6,791 nt of DNA from Pseudomonadota bacterium (GTDB lineage Bacteria; Pseudomonadota; Alphaproteobacteria; Caulobacterales; Caulobacteraceae). The stretch is from the NCBI GenBank assembly GCA_023445705.1, contig JAEXKM010000047.1:1-6791 (forward strand), written 5' to 3'. The position numbers were made by a program, and so were the translations under genes. Below, piece by piece: positions 5,981 to 6,791 of the stretch. Position 1 is the stretch's first letter. Every line of letters begins with the position of its first letter. The notes beneath the pieces are model-generated. The model was given only the letters and a program-made list of their open reading frames with translations, was not told where the DNA came from and did not search any database.

Positions 5981-6791
5981 CCCCAGCTATCGACGGAACC
6001 GCGGCGCCTGGCGGAGGGTCTGACCTGCCCAGGCGCGCGGAACTCAGGCTGTTCGGCTGCGGCGCCGTAGAGCCAGCCCTGGGCGAAGTCGACCCCGGCG
6101 CGGCGGACGGCCTCCTCGGCCTGGGTGTTCTCGACCATTTCGGCAAGTGTCTTGACGCCCAGTTCGCCGCACATGCTGACCAGGTGGCGGATGAAGGTGC
6201 TTTCGCGGCCGCCATGCTGCAGGTCGCGGATGTAGCGGCCGTCGATCTTCACGATGTCCAGGGTGAGCTGTTGGAGGTAGGCCAGGGACGCCGCGCCGGC
6301 GCCGAAGTCGTCCAGGCAGATCACGCAGCCTTCCTTGCGCAGGACGGCCAGATGGCGGTCCGCCAGGGCCAGATCATCGATGGCCGCGCTCTCCGTTATC
6401 TCCAGCAGCAGCCGGCCGCCGACGCCGGGTTTGGTCGCCAGCATGCCGCGCACGGCTTCGATGAAGGCGGGGGAGACAATGGTTCGCCCCGAGATGTTCG
6501 CGGCGAGCCGCAGCCCTGGCTCCTTGTTCAGGCGCTCCACGGTCTGCTCAACGATGGCGATGTCCAGCGGCTCTATCAGGTCCAGCTCTTCGGCCATGCG
6601 GATCATGGGATAGGGACTGGCGCTGTCGCCGAAACGCACCAGAACCTCGTAGTGGTGCAGGGTCGAACCGGCCTTCAGGTCGACCACCGGCTGGTAGACG
6701 AGTTCGAAGCGCTTGTCGTTGACGGCCGCGCCGAGCACACCGATGTCGCTGAGGGTCTTCCTCAGTGAGCGGTCCACGATCTCGCCGAGGT
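5977..6791 (-). CDS. EAL-domain cyclic-di-GMP phosphodiesterase, N-terminus cut by window edge
   Basis: The EAL domain hydrolyses c-di-GMP to pGpG and so lowers this second messenger that controls motility and surface attachment. The frame is open to the right edge (LGEI precedes a possible GTG start at 6777), so upstream sensory or GGDEF domains may lie outside. Counting from that GTG, the domain begins at FELVYQPVVDL (24-34). Residues matching the known catalytic set are present: E44 in an EVL version of the EAL motif, N94 (ANISGRT), E126 (LEITES), D156-D157 (LDDFGAG), K177 (VKIDG), E213 and E216 (AEMVEN) and Q233 (AQGWLYG). This argues for an active enzyme rather than a degenerate c-di-GMP receptor. 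A short Arg-rich tail of about 20 residues follows the domain. The gene converges on the second DUF885 gene and overlaps it by 4 bases. Confidence 0.92.
   Translation of the reverse strand, partial: LGEIVDRSLRKTLSDIGVLGAAVNDKRFELVYQPVVDLKAGSTLHHYEVLVRFGDSASPYPMIRMAEELDLIEPLDIAIVEQTVERLNKEPGLRLAANISGRTIVSPAFIEAVRGMLATKPGVGGRLLLEITESAAIDDLALADRHLAVLRKEGCVICLDDFGAGAASLAYLQQLTLDIVKIDGRYIRDLQHGGRESTFIRHLVSMCGELGVKTLAEMVENTQAEEAVRRAGVDFAQGWLYGAAAEQPEFRAPGQVRPSARRRGSVDSWG
6004..6036. repeat. 8-bp inverted repeat after the DUF885 pair
   Basis: GCGCCTGG at 6004-6011 is the exact reverse complement of CCAGGCGC at 6029-6036, with a 17-base loop. It lies 24 bases beyond the DUF885 stop and inside the 3' end of the convergent EAL gene. 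It could act as a GC-rich stem ending plus-strand transcription, but no T-run follows, so a Rho-independent terminator is not supported. Confidence 0.3.

Noticed and set aside
6184..6768. Plus-strand frame of 194 codons opposite the EAL gene
   Set aside because: It mirrors the EAL coding sequence, has no recognisable domain, and the minus-strand EAL motifs are unambiguous.

Overview
The window looks like a chromosomal segment of a high-GC alphaproteobacterium. The Caulobacteraceae (Caulobacter/Phenylobacterium-like) are my best guess, from the GC-rich third codon positions, the GTG starts, two Tat-exported DUF885 proteins and the style of the acyl-CoA synthetase and desaturase. The placement is by recognition only and was not tested by a search. 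Five protein genes cover almost all of the sequence, two of them cut by the window edges. I see no RNA gene, mobile element, CRISPR array or prophage sign.

Left part (1-2180, minus strand): a membrane fatty-acid desaturase with three histidine boxes (2180 down to 1131) is followed, after 82 bases, by the N-terminal 349 residues of an AMP-forming acyl-CoA synthetase (1048 down to the left edge). The short gap is rich in symmetry. It holds a TTGACA-like -35 element, a perfect 12-bp palindrome and a 9-9-9 inverted repeat that contains the Shine-Dalgarno sequence of the synthetase. The synthetase may therefore be controlled separately from the desaturase.

Middle part (2181-5980, plus strand): a 156-base divergent intergenic region carries a perfect 13-bp dyad just upstream of two tandem, paralogous DUF885 genes (605 and 601 aa) spaced 20 bases apart. 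Both proteins have twin-arginine signal peptides and the same putative metal-binding motifs (HExxPGHH, then EGWALY 32 residues later). They look like a duplicated pair of exported, zincin-like hydrolases of unproven substrate.

Right part (5977-6791, minus strand): an EAL-domain cyclic-di-GMP phosphodiesterase with an apparently complete catalytic residue set. It converges on the second DUF885 gene so tightly that both genes end within one CTAG.

The window is mostly ordinary housekeeping and lipid/peptide metabolism. The points most worth a second look are the duplicated exported DUF885 pair with its unusual histidine spacing, and the hairpin/operator over the synthetase start. I did not find convincing evidence of a new multi-gene system.
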